Positions 45,585-54,988 are shown, counted from the stretch's first letter. The stretch: DNA of 64,000 nt from Fibrobacteraceae bacterium (GCA_017631885.1 JAGBSH010000029.1:22704-86703); one strand, 5' to 3'. Numbers and translations are program-made. Notes: a model not told the origin generated them from the letters alone.

Positions 45585-46343
45585 TTACTTTTTTTTATCC
45601 AAAACAAATAAGGCTTTTTCAATCAATTCCGGCGAGAGATTAAAAATTTCACTCAAAACTGTTCCTTGCTGTTCTCTTTCAATTTTTTCCATCCGAGAAC
45701 CATCTTTATCGCGAATCATTAAATTGCCTTTTTGAAAATAATACTGAATCCCGCGTTCTCTATCTAAACGATTCAATACGGGGTAAGTCATCATTTCTCG
45801 GTCAAAACTTTCTTGCCAATATTTACGGAATTCCGTTTCTGAAACGCCACACATTTCAAATTCGAACCGCAATTTCATGTTCCCTTGTAACGACCCGGTC
45901 CAAAGTTCAAGCAAATCTTTTTGCCGAACAAGGCGTACCGCATTAGGGACTAAAGGGTAAACGGTTACATTTTCCCCAACTAAAAATGTCCTTGGAATTT
46001 CAAGCGGATCAAAAATCAAATAACCGGGGTCAAATAAAAACTCTTTACCTTCATAAGGCAAATAAAGCGCACAATGAATATTGCGTTCTTTTCTTTTATG
46101 ACCCATCCAAAGTTTTGGTGAAAGCCCTAATTCCAAAAGTTCTTGATACACAAACCAAGTCATACTAAAACAAGTGCCGCCACCCATCCAAGCGTCAACG
46201 TCATTTTGAAAAGAATCGTCTAATAAAAGAGCCGAAGACGAAGAACCCGTTTCTGCATAACGGATAATTTTTGTCAGATTTTCGTAAGTAACCGTTGAAA
46301 AGCGATTACACATTTCAAGGATTTTTTCCCATGTTGTATCCAT
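45585..46343 (-). CDS. Transglutaminase/arylamine N-acetyltransferase-like cysteine enzyme
   Basis: A 252-aa cytoplasmic protein with an apparent Cys-His-Asp triad in the order of the NAT/transglutaminase fold: Cys58 in GGGTCFSMTWFVYQELLELG, His90 in NIHCALYL and Asp105 in FLFDPGY. The GG.C......L...G pattern is the hallmark of arylamine N-acetyltransferases. The C-terminal half (REMMTYPVLNRLDRERGIQY) diverges, so the acceptor is unknown. Confidence 0.68.
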   Translation of the reverse strand: MDTTWEKILEMCNRFSTVTYENLTKIIRYAETGSSSSALLLDDSFQNDVDAWMGGGTCFSMTWFVYQELLELGLSPKLWMGHKRKERNIHCALYLPYEGKEFLFDPGYLIFDPLEIPRTFLVGENVTVYPLVPNAVRLVRQKDLLELWTGSLQGNMKLRFEFEMCGVSETEFRKYWQESFDREMMTYPVLNRLDRERGIQYYFQKGNLMIRDKDGSRMEKIEREQQGTVLSEIFNLSPELIEKALFVLDKKK

Positions 46344-46410
46344 ACTTTAAACATAGCAAATCCAACAAAAGACTCGTTTTATTCTTGAATTTTTGCTATC
46401 TTCTAGCACG

Positions 46411-47322
46411 ATGTTAGGTATTGAACAAAAAAAAGGTGATGCAAACATTTTAAGCGGCAAGTTAATTGCTTATGCTAGAATTTTGCCTTCTACAGATGCA
46501 GAACCTGCACCAGCGCCATTCCAAAGCATGGTCCGTAACGGGCTTTTAGTTATTGAAGGCGATTTCAGAGATACAAATACAGTGCGCCAACTTCTCCAAA
46601 AAGAACTTGGCAATAATTTCGATGAAAAAATTGACAACTTAATTGAACGCATTCAAGAAGAAGGCGGCGATTTACCCGAAGGCTTTGACCCAGAAATGAT
46701 TCGGGAACGCATCAATGAACTTTCTAATATGGAAGTTATTCCAATACCTGCAAAAATCACGCATAAAGAATCTGAAGAAGAAATTCTTAAAGACGATGGT
46801 GATATTTTTTACATCGGAGAATTTCAGGGTGTTGGGCAAGCGCATTTTTGTCTAACCAGTTTGCCAATTTACTACCAAGCCAAATATAAAGAACAAGTTA
46901 AAGTAACAGAACAACGCTACTTAGAAGAACTACTTTCTCAAATTGAATCTCAAGAAATTCTTGATACCAATTCTTTGAAAGAAAATTCTGACTTGTTCCC
47001 AAATGACGCTTCTTTAAATTCTTTTATCGGTAATTTACAAGAGTTATTTGACACAAGAATCATTCCTTTTATACTTTCTCAAGTAACGGAATCTGACTTT
47101 CAAAAAGCAATTACTCAATTCAACCATTTTATGCAACCTTATTCTGGCAAAGACGATTTAGAACAAGTTTGCAAAACTCTAGAATTGCTCCGTCAGAATT
47201 CAGCAAACACAACTGAACGCAAACGCCTTGAATTACTCTGCAATAAAATCAGCGCTATTTACCACGAAAACTTCAGGAAAGTCCCGGCAATCATTGAAGA
47301 ATTAAACGCTTTGGCAGAATAA
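46411..47322 (+). CDS. Unidentified 303-aa protein
   Basis: Not recognised. Start set at ATG 46411 (MLGIEQKKGDANILSGKLIA); a TTG six codons upstream is less likely. The N-terminal 170 residues look like a mixed alpha/beta domain (GKLIAYARILPS, then PFQSMVRNGLLVIEGDFRDT). The rest is acidic and helical (QRYLEELLSQIESQEIL ... QITESDF-type repeats). No signal or membrane segment. It converges with mnmE, the stops being 2 bp apart, and no terminator is visible between them. Confidence 0.65.
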   Translation: MLGIEQKKGDANILSGKLIAYARILPSTDAEPAPAPFQSMVRNGLLVIEGDFRDTNTVRQLLQKELGNNFDEKIDNLIERIQEEGGDLPEGFDPEMIRERINELSNMEVIPIPAKITHKESEEEILKDDGDIFYIGEFQGVGQAHFCLTSLPIYYQAKYKEQVKVTEQRYLEELLSQIESQEILDTNSLKENSDLFPNDASLNSFIGNLQELFDTRIIPFILSQVTESDFQKAITQFNHFMQPYSGKDDLEQVCKTLELLRQNSANTTERKRLELLCNKISAIYHENFRKVPAIIEELNALAE

Positions 47323-47324
47323 TA

Positions 47325-48644
47325 TTACTTACCAATACAAAAATCTGAAAATATTGATTGTAAAATATCTTCTGATGAAATTTCGCCTGTAATAGAAAGC
47401 AATGCATGGCGAACTGTTTGCATTTCAAACGCAATCAATTCTACCGCTGGGTTATTTCTTAACAATTCAATCGCTCGATTTACTCCAACCAAAGCGTCTT
47501 CCAAACAAAGGCGTTCTCTCTCGCTTGTAATCCAAAAATCTTCTGTTGGCAATTCTTTTTCTGCGTATAATTTTTCATTCAAAAGATTTCTTAATTCATC
47601 TAACCCTTCGCGAGTTTTTGAAGAAACACAAAATTCATTTTCTACTTTCAGAATATCAGATTTTGAATAAACTAAAAGTTCATTTTCTTCAGATTTTAAC
47701 TTTCCTTCTGCAGGGTCAACCAAATGAATTTTTAAATCGGCTTCAGCAAGAATCGCTTTACTTTTTTCCATTGAAAGAGCGTCTAATTCTGAAACCGGCG
47801 CATTTCCAATCCCTGCGGTATCTACCAAACGAATTTCTCCACTAGGAAGCATTAAACGCACTTCGACAAAATCTCTTGTTGTGCCAGCCACATTGCTAAC
47901 CAAAAGGCGGTCTTCTGCAAGCAAAGCATTGATTAAACTAGACTTTCCTGCATTAGGTGCACCATAAACAACAGCCATTGGCAAACGATTGACAGTAGTA
48001 GCATTTTTAAACCGAGTCAATAACGAATCAATAGTTTTTTGTATTTCAAGCAAACGATTTTCCCAACCATCAAAATCAGGGTCTGCTTCTTCTTCTGCAA
48101 AATCCACATCAAGCTCAAGCAATGCCGAAAAAGACAAAACCGATTTTGCAAGTTCTTTTACTTGTTTTGAAAAACGTCCAGAAAGGAGCCGCCTTGCATT
48201 TTCAAGTGCTGCAGTAGATGTACTATGAATCACATCACCAACAGAAGCCGCTTGCACTAAGTCCAATTTTCCATTTAAAAAAGCACGCTTAGTAAATTCA
48301 CCAGGCTCTGCTAAACGCACTTCAGAAAAAGTAAGAATCGCTTGCAGAATTTCTCTTACTATTAAAGGGTTTCCATGCGGGAAAATTTCTATTGAATCTT
48401 CACCTGTATAAGACGCTGGGCCACAATAAAATATGTACAAAAGAGAATCTATTTGCTTTTTGGTTTCAGGGTGTTTTAAAACGCCATAACACGCTTTTCT
48501 CGGTTCTACATTTTCACAGCCAAACAAAGATTTTACAATTTCTTTTGACTTTGGCCCACTCACACGTAAAGCGGCTACAGCAGAAACTCCCGCCGGAGTC
48601 ATCGGAGCTACAATAGTAACTGATTTTTCTTGTTCCTGAAACAT
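47325..48644 (-). CDS. mnmE: tRNA modification GTPase MnmE
   Basis: Acts with MnmG to install the cmnm5U/cmnm5s2U34 modification of tRNA anticodons. N-terminal folate-binding domain (TIVAPMTPAGVSAVAALRVSG). The GTPase domain is inserted at about 215-375, with G1 GAPNAGKSS, switch AGTTRD and G3 DTAG; the usual NKxD element is replaced by YSKSD. The C-terminal helical domain ends in the catalytic FCIGK. Length 439 aa is normal. Confidence 0.95.
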   Translation of the reverse strand: MFQEQEKSVTIVAPMTPAGVSAVAALRVSGPKSKEIVKSLFGCENVEPRKACYGVLKHPETKKQIDSLLYIFYCGPASYTGEDSIEIFPHGNPLIVREILQAILTFSEVRLAEPGEFTKRAFLNGKLDLVQAASVGDVIHSTSTAALENARRLLSGRFSKQVKELAKSVLSFSALLELDVDFAEEEADPDFDGWENRLLEIQKTIDSLLTRFKNATTVNRLPMAVVYGAPNAGKSSLINALLAEDRLLVSNVAGTTRDFVEVRLMLPSGEIRLVDTAGIGNAPVSELDALSMEKSKAILAEADLKIHLVDPAEGKLKSEENELLVYSKSDILKVENEFCVSSKTREGLDELRNLLNEKLYAEKELPTEDFWITSERERLCLEDALVGVNRAIELLRNNPAVELIAFEMQTVRHALLSITGEISSEDILQSIFSDFCIGK

Positions 48645-48717
48645 ACACCAAATATACTTACATTTTCTATTACCATTTTAAATCTATATTGTAAGAAACT
48701 TTTTCTAGAAGGCTTTT

Positions 48718-49668
48718 ATGTTTACTTTGATTTCTTCTCCACTTGGTTCTGTTGAACGTTTAATCATTCAAAAACAAAATGGCGCTGAACTTGAAATTTT
48801 AACTGGCTGGGGAGCCGGTTTAAACGCTTGGAGAATTCCTACAGAAAAGTCAACCCTTAATTTACTTTATGGCTATCAAACCGAAGAATCTTTCTGGAAA
48901 ATTCAAAACGATACAAGTGCCGGCGTTCGCCTTGCACCTTGGGCTGGTCGCACAAACAACGCCATTTGGAACTGGAAAGGCGAAACTTTCAAACTCGACA
49001 ACAACGTCTCTTGGGCAAAACACGCTTTACACGGTTTAGTCCATCAAAAAAAATGGGTTTTAAAATCTTTTACAAGCAACAATGAAAAAGCGATTCTCAC
49101 TCTCGCTTACGATTGGACTGGCAATCACGAAGGTTTCCCGTTTCCATTTCATGCTGAAACCATTTTCACTTTTACGGGGCATTCTTTTAGTGTAAAAACA
49201 AAAACAACGAATAGCGGCTCAAAAGAAATGCCTTATTCCGAAGGCTTTCACCCTTATTTTTCTCTCGGCGAAAAAATCAACAACTTAACTTTAAAAATCC
49301 CAGCTTCTGAAAAAGTTCTTGTAGATTCTACAGACATTCCAACTGGCAAGCGCGAAACTGAAACTCGTTTTAACGACTCGCTCCTTGGAGATACATTTAT
49401 CAATGACTGTTTTGCCATTCAAAACCTTGTAGAAAAATCAGAAACCTTTCTAAAAAGTTCTAGCGCAACTCTTTCTGTCTGGCAAAATTCAAATGCAAAA
49501 GAATATCGTTTTATCCAAATTTATACAGCTCCAGACAGAGAAAGCATCGCTATAGAACCTATGACTCATGAGCCAGATGTTTTAAACCATCATCGCGAAT
49601 TAACCGTTCTACAACCTGGCGAAACACTTGAATTAGAATGGGGCGCTAACGTGGCCATTCACCAATAA
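48718..49668 (+). CDS. galM: Aldose 1-epimerase (mutarotase) family
   Basis: A 316-aa beta-sandwich enzyme interconverting alpha and beta anomers of hexoses. Typical features: APWAGRTNNAIWNWKGETFKL, WAKHALHGLVHQKKW (substrate-binding His), SEGFHPYFSLGE (catalytic His) and YTAPDRESIAIEPMTHEPD (catalytic Glu region). No signal peptide, so cytoplasmic. The last 23 bp overlap the 3' end of the convergent S41 protease gene. Confidence 0.85.
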   Translation: MFTLISSPLGSVERLIIQKQNGAELEILTGWGAGLNAWRIPTEKSTLNLLYGYQTEESFWKIQNDTSAGVRLAPWAGRTNNAIWNWKGETFKLDNNVSWAKHALHGLVHQKKWVLKSFTSNNEKAILTLAYDWTGNHEGFPFPFHAETIFTFTGHSFSVKTKTTNSGSKEMPYSEGFHPYFSLGEKINNLTLKIPASEKVLVDSTDIPTGKRETETRFNDSLLGDTFINDCFAIQNLVEKSETFLKSSSATLSVWQNSNAKEYRFIQIYTAPDRESIAIEPMTHEPDVLNHHRELTVLQPGETLELEWGANVAIHQ

Positions 49669-50950
49669 AACGATAAGCTCCTGGTTTAAGTGCTTTTGCT
49701 GGTTTTCCGGTTGTTTTCTTGAACAAGCTATGTTCTTTACCAAAACCAGCTTCACGTTCTTGTTCTACTTCAATAAATTCTAACGCTTTGGCAAAAATTT
49801 CGTCTTCATTTTCACTATAAAAATCAGGTTCAAATCCTTTACGGTGAAAGGCCTCTCCATTCTTATCTAAAAATTCAGCAACCGTTACAGAATACAAACC
49901 TTCAGCAGGAGTAAGCCCAAGATATTGCATAATACCTTTGCCATAAGTCTGCATGCCAACAATTGGCGATTTTTTATTTTGCACAACAGCCGCAAGCATC
50001 ATTTCTGAACAACTAGCACTTGCAGTATCAGCCAAGAAAACATAATAACGCTCTACTCCGATTCCTTCCGTCGTTGCAAGAATCGGCTCTAAACCTTTCA
50101 CTTGCTTTTCTTCTTTTTCGTTCCAATCAGTTGATTGCATAATCACTAAAGTATCGTTTTTATGCAAAAGTTCAGAAGCCATATCCATACAAATTTCTAC
50201 ATCTCCTCCAAGGTTTCCTCGTAAATCAATAATCGTTGCCTTTGCTCCATGCGTTTGTTCTAAAGCAGCAATCCATTCTTTATAAGTGCTCCCACCTATT
50301 GTTTCCGAAGAAAATTCAGTCACATGAATAACCGGCACTCCTTCAACAGAATCAACAAAAACTGTCGGAAGAGTAAATTCTTCTAGCACAAGAGATAACG
50401 AAATAGTGTCTTCATCGCGAAGCAATGTAAGGCTTATTTCATCGCCTACTTCACCTGCAGCCAAGCGTTCAAAAGTTCCCTTTTGTTTAATCGGAATTTC
50501 ATCAACGGCTAAAATCAAATCCCCGACTTCTACTTGAGCTATATCAGCAGGACTTTCTTTATAAACTCTTGTTACAAAAAGAGAATCATTCAATTCAAGT
50601 CCTGTCCCAACTTCTGTTGGCATACCAAACATCATTTCAATAAAAAGCTGAAGCAATTCTGGCGGAATATAATAAGTAAAAGAATCAGAAAGCATAGAAT
50701 ACATGTATTGGACATTCCCGAATTCTTCATCTTCAACATAAGCATAATAATAAGTCAAAGGGTCTTCTAATTCTTCTTCTGCCCAATAATACTGCCTTTG
50801 CAAAATATCATAGTTAAAGAAAAACTCTTGATCCGCTAAAGAAAGAGAATCTTGAATTTCTGTTTCTTCGTCAACAGAAACCGTTCCTGTTGTATTTGAA
50901 GTACAAGCAAAAAAGAAACTTGCCAAAAAAAGGATTACAAAAAAACGCAT
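49646..50950 (-). CDS. S41-family C-terminal processing peptidase, lipoprotein
   Basis: A lipoprotein signal MRFFVILFLASFFFAC anchors a PDZ-containing protease. The PDZ domain spans about 115-190 (GTGLELNDSLFVTRVYKESP, then VGDLILAVDEIPI). The S41 domain shows ATIIDLRGNLGG, the nucleophile region TASASCSEMMLAA (Ser315/317) and the general base Lys340 in QTYGKGIMQYLG. Tail-specific proteases trim periplasmic proteins from the C-terminus. ATG 50950 was chosen over 50956 because it gives a cleaner lipoprotein signal. Confidence 0.88.
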   Translation of the reverse strand: MRFFVILFLASFFFACTSNTTGTVSVDEETEIQDSLSLADQEFFFNYDILQRQYYWAEEELEDPLTYYYAYVEDEEFGNVQYMYSMLSDSFTYYIPPELLQLFIEMMFGMPTEVGTGLELNDSLFVTRVYKESPADIAQVEVGDLILAVDEIPIKQKGTFERLAAGEVGDEISLTLLRDEDTISLSLVLEEFTLPTVFVDSVEGVPVIHVTEFSSETIGGSTYKEWIAALEQTHGAKATIIDLRGNLGGDVEICMDMASELLHKNDTLVIMQSTDWNEKEEKQVKGLEPILATTEGIGVERYYVFLADTASASCSEMMLAAVVQNKKSPIVGMQTYGKGIMQYLGLTPAEGLYSVTVAEFLDKNGEAFHRKGFEPDFYSENEDEIFAKALEFIEVEQEREAGFGKEHSLFKKTTGKPAKALKPGAYRFIGEWPR

Positions 50951-51044
50951 GGGCATAAAAAACCTTTTAAAAACTGCATAAAAGAAAGATAATCTTTTTT
51001 TCTTAAACTTTCCTTTTCTCCAAACCTTTTATACCAAAGAAAAA

Positions 51045-51809
51045 ATGACTATTTTTTGCAACGTGATAAATGACAAGCTTTTTTTTAAAATTATCTTCCC
51101 TATTGAACAGCAAAGATTCATTGAAATCCCTGAAGGCCGTTCTATAATTGGTCGCGGACTTAGTGCTGACATCCGATTAAATGACGAACTAGTTTCCAGA
51201 GAACATTGTGAAATTTTCAATAATACACAAGTCATTCATCTTAGAGATTTACACAGTACTAATGGTTCTTTCATCAATTTCACAGAACAAAGTGAAGCCG
51301 TTTTGCAAAATGGCGACCAACTTCAAATCGGGGCAACTATTTTAAAAGTCGTTATCCAGGCATCTGCTGACATTACAGAAACATTCAGTGCTCACAATAT
51401 TTTTTCACAGGAACATTTTATTTCTTGTTCTAAAAGTTTTTTAAAATTTGCCGCCAGAAACAATACTTCTATTTCTGTAATTGATTTAATTATCAATCCA
51501 AATGCAAACATTTCTCTTCCAAAAACTCTTGCCCTAAAATTTTTCTCTTTGATAAACAATGTAAAATCGCATACCCATTTACTTTATTCGCCAACACCTT
51601 TGCATTTCAAAATTCTTTTATCCGGAATTTCTGAAAAAGAGACAGAAACTGAAGCCGCTACTTTTGCCGATGCTTTAAATGAGCATAAATTTTTTTGGAA
51701 CGACTCTCAAGTTTCTTTAGTATGTTCCTATAAAATTCAATATTTCAGTTCTATCAAAACAGACTCAGAGCAAGTGCAAATTTTAAAAAGCCTAGAGGAA
51801 TCATGTTAA
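51045..51809 (+). CDS. FHA-domain protein with a degenerate GGDEF-like C-terminus
   Basis: A 254-aa protein. Residues about 18-105 are a forkhead-associated phosphothreonine-binding domain: GRSIIGRGLSADIRLNDELV, VSREHCEIF and DLHSTNGSFINF. After residue 125 a 120-aa region (FLKFAARNNTSISVIDLIIN ... KSHTHLLYSPTPLHFKILLS) has the layout of a GGDEF-type nucleotide cyclase domain but no GGDEF motif, so it is unlikely to make c-di-GMP. Its stop overlaps the MATE start by 7 bp, implying coupling. Confidence 0.78.
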   Translation: MTIFCNVINDKLFFKIIFPIEQQRFIEIPEGRSIIGRGLSADIRLNDELVSREHCEIFNNTQVIHLRDLHSTNGSFINFTEQSEAVLQNGDQLQIGATILKVVIQASADITETFSAHNIFSQEHFISCSKSFLKFAARNNTSISVIDLIINPNANISLPKTLALKFFSLINNVKSHTHLLYSPTPLHFKILLSGISEKETETEAATFADALNEHKFFWNDSQVSLVCSYKIQYFSSIKTDSEQVQILKSLEESC

Positions 51810-53176
51810 ATAATAAAATTTCAACTCTAGGCACAGCAAGCATTCCAAAGCTCATTCTTTCTTTTTCAATACCTGCCATCATCAGCATGATTATCGAATC
51901 CCTATACAACATAGTGGACCGTTATTTTGTCGGGCAAGGCGTTGGTTATTTGGGCATTGCAGGCATTACACTTTGTTTCCCTATTTCGCTTTTTATCATG
52001 GCTCTTTCTATGGTAATCGGCGTTGGGGCAAACACACTTTTTTCAATTCGTCTTGGTGAAAAAAAATACGAACAAGCAAGAATCATTTTAAACAATGCTT
52101 TGACTTTATTGATTTTAATGGCTCTTTTTTCTTTTACTTTTGGCCAGATTTTTATGGAGCCATTACTCCGTTCATTTGGAGCAAGTGAAGAAACTTTGCC
52201 TTATGCTACTTCTTACATGCGAATCATTTTATGCGGAGCAATTTTTCAAACCATTACGCCAGCCATGAACCACTTTATCCGTTCTATGGGGCACCCCAAA
52301 ACCGCAATGATTCGCTCTATAATTGGAGCCATTTTTAACATATTCTTTGACTGGCTTTTCATTATGAAATTCAAAATGGGAATAGAAGGGGCAGCATGGG
52401 CTACCATTCTTTCTCAGTTTATTGTTGCAATTTTCGTTCTCAGTTTCTTCTTTAAAAAGAATACTCCTATAAAATTGGGTATTCGTTACATGAAACTCAA
52501 ATTACCATATGTACGAAAAATTTTCTTTCTTGGAACGCCTCCAAGCATTATGCAAATCTGTAACAGTTTAATGAATGTCGTTTTAAACAACAGCCTCGCT
52601 TATTACGGCATGAAAAGTACATACCAAAGTGGCGATTTAGCTATTTCTGCATTCGGAATAATCAATAGCGTAGCCATGTTATTAGTCATGCCTTTAATAG
52701 CCTTTGTGCAAGGGGTCCAACCTTTAATTGGTTACAACTTCGGTGCTAAAAAATTTGCTCGCGTTCGCTATTTAGTCAAAATTCCTTTACTTTACGGCAC
52801 ATCCATTATGATTCTCGTTTGGTTTTCTGTACAAACATTTGCAGAAAATTTGGTTATTCCTTTTGCTGCAGGCAATCAAGATTTAATAAACCTGGCCACT
52901 TCTGGCATGCGACTCTGGCTCTTTGGTATTCCGATGATAGCTATTGGTGCTCTTTCTGCAAACTTTTTCCAAGGCACCGGAAAACCGGGGCAAGCTATTT
53001 TCCAGAATCTCACTCGACAAGTTCTCTTGCTCATTCCAATGCTTTTGCTTATGGGATATATTTTTGGACTAAAAGGAATTTTTCTTGCCGCCCCAATTTC
53101 TGACACAGGAGCAGCACTCCTTGGGTTATTCCTTTTACGAAAAGAATTGAAAAAAATGCCTCATCAAGATTTTTAA
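51803..53176 (+). CDS. MATE-family efflux transporter
   Basis: A 457-aa protein with 12 predicted helices, NorM/DinF-type multidrug and toxin extrusion. N-terminal STLGTASIPKLILSFSIPAI and VDRYFVGQGVGYLGIAGIT, then MNHFIRSMGHPKTAM and the second-half counterpart PLIGYNFGAKKFARVR and FFQGTGKPGQAIFQN. It pumps cationic compounds using Na+ or H+. The IS1595-type element is inserted 3 bp after its stop codon, so the gene is intact but its downstream signal may have been displaced. Confidence 0.9.
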   Translation: MLNNKISTLGTASIPKLILSFSIPAIISMIIESLYNIVDRYFVGQGVGYLGIAGITLCFPISLFIMALSMVIGVGANTLFSIRLGEKKYEQARIILNNALTLLILMALFSFTFGQIFMEPLLRSFGASEETLPYATSYMRIILCGAIFQTITPAMNHFIRSMGHPKTAMIRSIIGAIFNIFFDWLFIMKFKMGIEGAAWATILSQFIVAIFVLSFFFKKNTPIKLGIRYMKLKLPYVRKIFFLGTPPSIMQICNSLMNVVLNNSLAYYGMKSTYQSGDLAISAFGIINSVAMLLVMPLIAFVQGVQPLIGYNFGAKKFARVRYLVKIPLLYGTSIMILVWFSVQTFAENLVIPFAAGNQDLINLATSGMRLWLFGIPMIAIGALSANFFQGTGKPGQAIFQNLTRQVLLLIPMLLLMGYIFGLKGIFLAAPISDTGAALLGLFLLRKELKKMPHQDF

Positions 53177-53179
53177 TTT

Positions 53180-53203
53180 GGGAACTATATACATAATTAG
53201 CCA
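53180..53203 (+). repeat. Left terminal inverted repeat of the IS1595-type element
   Basis: 24 bases, from GGGAACTATAT to AATTAGCCA. Identical to the reverse complement of 55997-56020. Confidence 0.95.
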
Positions 53204-53221
53204 AAAAAGGGAGATTTTACA

Positions 53222-53401
53222 ATGATTTCTAAATCAATTATATTTACAAACATACCATCGGAAATATCCATAACATTTCCTGCTGAATTATTACTAAAAT
53301 ACTTAAATCAAGATGAAATAGACGATTTTTTTGAGGAAATTAAACCTTTTATTCTTCAAAAGCTCCAATCAAAGAATGAACAACTAAAGTTCCTTTTGTA
53401 G
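53222..53401 (+). CDS. Possible 59-aa protein inside the element
   Basis: ATG at 53222 is preceded by GGGAG at a 9-bp distance. The product (MISKSIIFTNIPSEISITFP...) is hydrophobic at the start, acidic in the middle (NQDEIDDFFEEIKPF) and basic near the end. It lies just inside the left terminal repeat and runs against the operon, overlapping the 3' end of the 66-aa gene by 53 bp. No known family. Spacing and composition make it plausible, not certain. Confidence 0.4.
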   Translation: MISKSIIFTNIPSEISITFPAELLLKYLNQDEIDDFFEEIKPFILQKLQSKNEQLKFLL

Positions 53402-53549
53402 GTAAGGTTTTCCAATTCTTTTGAATCATAATTTCTCTTGCAGCATTTTTGATTTCTTGTTCACTCATTTTACGATAGCTTTTTATAACAAGTGTAAAGT
53501 TTCTATAATGAAGTTCATTATTTATTGTTGGTGGAGGCAGTTTTTCCAT
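53349..53549 (-). CDS. 66-aa protein downstream of the methyltransferase
   Basis: ATG 53549 lies 2 bp after the methyltransferase stop with AAGGA upstream, so it is clearly placed to be translated. The product (MEKLPPPTINNELHYRNFTL...) is small and basic with a probable helix (KMSEQEIKNAAREIMIQK). Not recognised. As the last cargo gene of the element it may modulate the methyltransferase or the transposase. Confidence 0.65.
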   Translation of the reverse strand: MEKLPPPTINNELHYRNFTLVIKSYRKMSEQEIKNAAREIMIQKNWKTLPTKGTLVVHSLIGAFEE

Positions 53550-53551
53550 AT

Positions 53552-54863
53552 TTATTCCTTTTGGATTAAGATGCGAGCAAATACTTCTCGTCCGTTGACA
53601 TAAGGACGATATTGTTTTGCTTGTGCTATTTTATAACCTTTTTCTAAAATGCCATTTAATATTTGCCGAGGTGAAACGGCTATAGGTTTTTTATAACCAA
53701 TAGGAATAAAATTATTATCAACGCATAAAGTTCCGTCATCGTCATAATTTTTAAAACGATCAGGGATTTCGTCTAAAGGCACAAATTTAAGGTTATTACT
53801 TTTAGGTCGCTTTGTTATTTTAATGTTTGTAAACCAATGACCTGCTGCTCGGACGGGTTCTCGTTTAGGGGTTAAAAACCAATCAACACTATTAAATCCT
53901 GCCCAAACTTTTTTGTTTATAAAATATGGAAGATAAGTATCATTTTTGCAGTTCGTTATGTTTGAAATAATAAGAAATTTTTTACCGCTATTTATTACAA
54001 GTTTCCAATAATCCCGAGCCCTTGAAAAAGGAGGGTTTGTGCATACTATATCCGCTTCTTCTTTTAATATTTTTATAGAAAGAGGGTCTTCAAAACATCC
54101 AGTATATCCCCTAGGAGCAGAAGTCATTTCTTTAACACCTTTTTTTGTGAAAACATAACCTTTAGCACCTGCATTGAATAAATCCATTTGTCCACTATAG
54201 TGTGTGCAAATCAATTTTTTTAAACCTAAACGAATAAAGTTTTTTATAAAGTAAAGAGCAAATGCAGAAGAATCTTTTTCAGTTCTTGATTCTCCAACGG
54301 CATCGTCACAATTACAGAAAACGCATTTTCCTTTCCAAGTTTCCAAAGGATACATTTCTATTTCTTTTTCTACATCTTCATAGCGTGTATAAAATTCATC
54401 ATTTTTAATCCTTTTAGCTCGTTCCATAACATCTTTATGAGTCATCCCTCTTTCTTTTAAAGTGGGAGTTGTTCTTTTTACGATTTTAACAATTTTCTTT
54501 TCTGTTGTTGGAGTTAAGGAAAGTTCTTGTTTAAATAAGGGATGTGATTTAATGAAGTCAACATATTGGTCAAATAAAGCGGCATTATAAAAATAAATTT
54601 CTCGGCTTGCTTGTTCTCTTAAATGTGGAAATTGTTTTTTTACGGCATCTTCTAATTCTTTCATATTCTTTACTTCACAAGTAAAGAGATAAGAGTAGAT
54701 GTTATCTTTTGATTGTCCAGTAGTGGAATTGTATTCTTTCAATCTTCTTGTTAAGTTGTCTGTAATCCCTATCTTGCATTTAGCAGGCTCTAAAGAGGAT
54801 TGAACTATATACAGATATTGTTTACCCCCCCCCGTGTAAGTTTTTCGTAAGTTTGTTAGACAT
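53552..54863 (-). CDS. Phase-variable GIY-YIG / EcoRI-type adenine DNA methyltransferase, frame OFF in this sequence
   Basis: From ATG 54863 (AAGG upstream, start overlapping the previous stop as TAATG) the frame reads MSNKLTKNLHGGG and ends at TAA right after a run of nine Gs. Removing one G, or adding two, joins it to a 436-437 aa protein. The N-terminus is then a GIY-YIG/T5orf172-like domain (KQYLYIVQSS, CKIGITDNLTRRLKEYN). The rest is an EcoRI-type methylase: KNDEFYTRYEDVEKEIEMYP, VFCNCDD and the N6-adenine motif DIVCTNPPFSRARDYWK. The in-frame part without the G run has no ATG until after the GIY-YIG core; a TTG at 54742 is an unlikely start. No partner nuclease gene is visible. Confidence 0.88.
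54825..54833. repeat. Nine-base G tract (minus strand): phase-variation switch
   Basis: Read as C9 on the plus strand, 28 bases into the methyltransferase gene. It is the longest G/C homopolymer I noticed in a strongly AT-rich window. Slipped-strand mispairing here would toggle the frame: 9 gives 13 codons then stop, 10 stops 6 codons later, and 8 or 11 give the full protein. Confidence 0.88.
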
Positions 54864-54988
54864 TATCTACCTTGCTTATTTTGTTGTTGATTTTGTGGAG
54901 TAGGGTTAGGGCGTTCTTTAAGTAAAGCCCTTGCAACATCTTCAAATCTTGCATTGATTGGTTCAATTATTTTTGGTTGTTTCGCCAT
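54863..54988 (-). CDS. 41-aa protein between transposase and methyltransferase
   Basis: ATG 54988, with AAAGGA 7 bp upstream, lies inside the last codons of the transposase gene (26-bp overlap in another frame). Its TAA shares its last A with the methyltransferase ATG (TAATG). The product MAKQPKIIEPINARFEDVAR..., with a Gln/Asn-rich tail (PQNQQQNKQGR), has no known family. Two-sided coupling strongly suggests it is translated. Perhaps it acts as a translational relay or small partner protein. Confidence 0.72.
   Translation of the reverse strand: MAKQPKIIEPINARFEDVARALLKERPNPTPQNQQQNKQGR

Noticed and set aside
53552..54742. Methyltransferase starting at 54742
   Set aside because: That codon is TTG inside the GIY-YIG domain (RRLKEYN). 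Coding similarity continues upstream to the G tract, so it is not the start.
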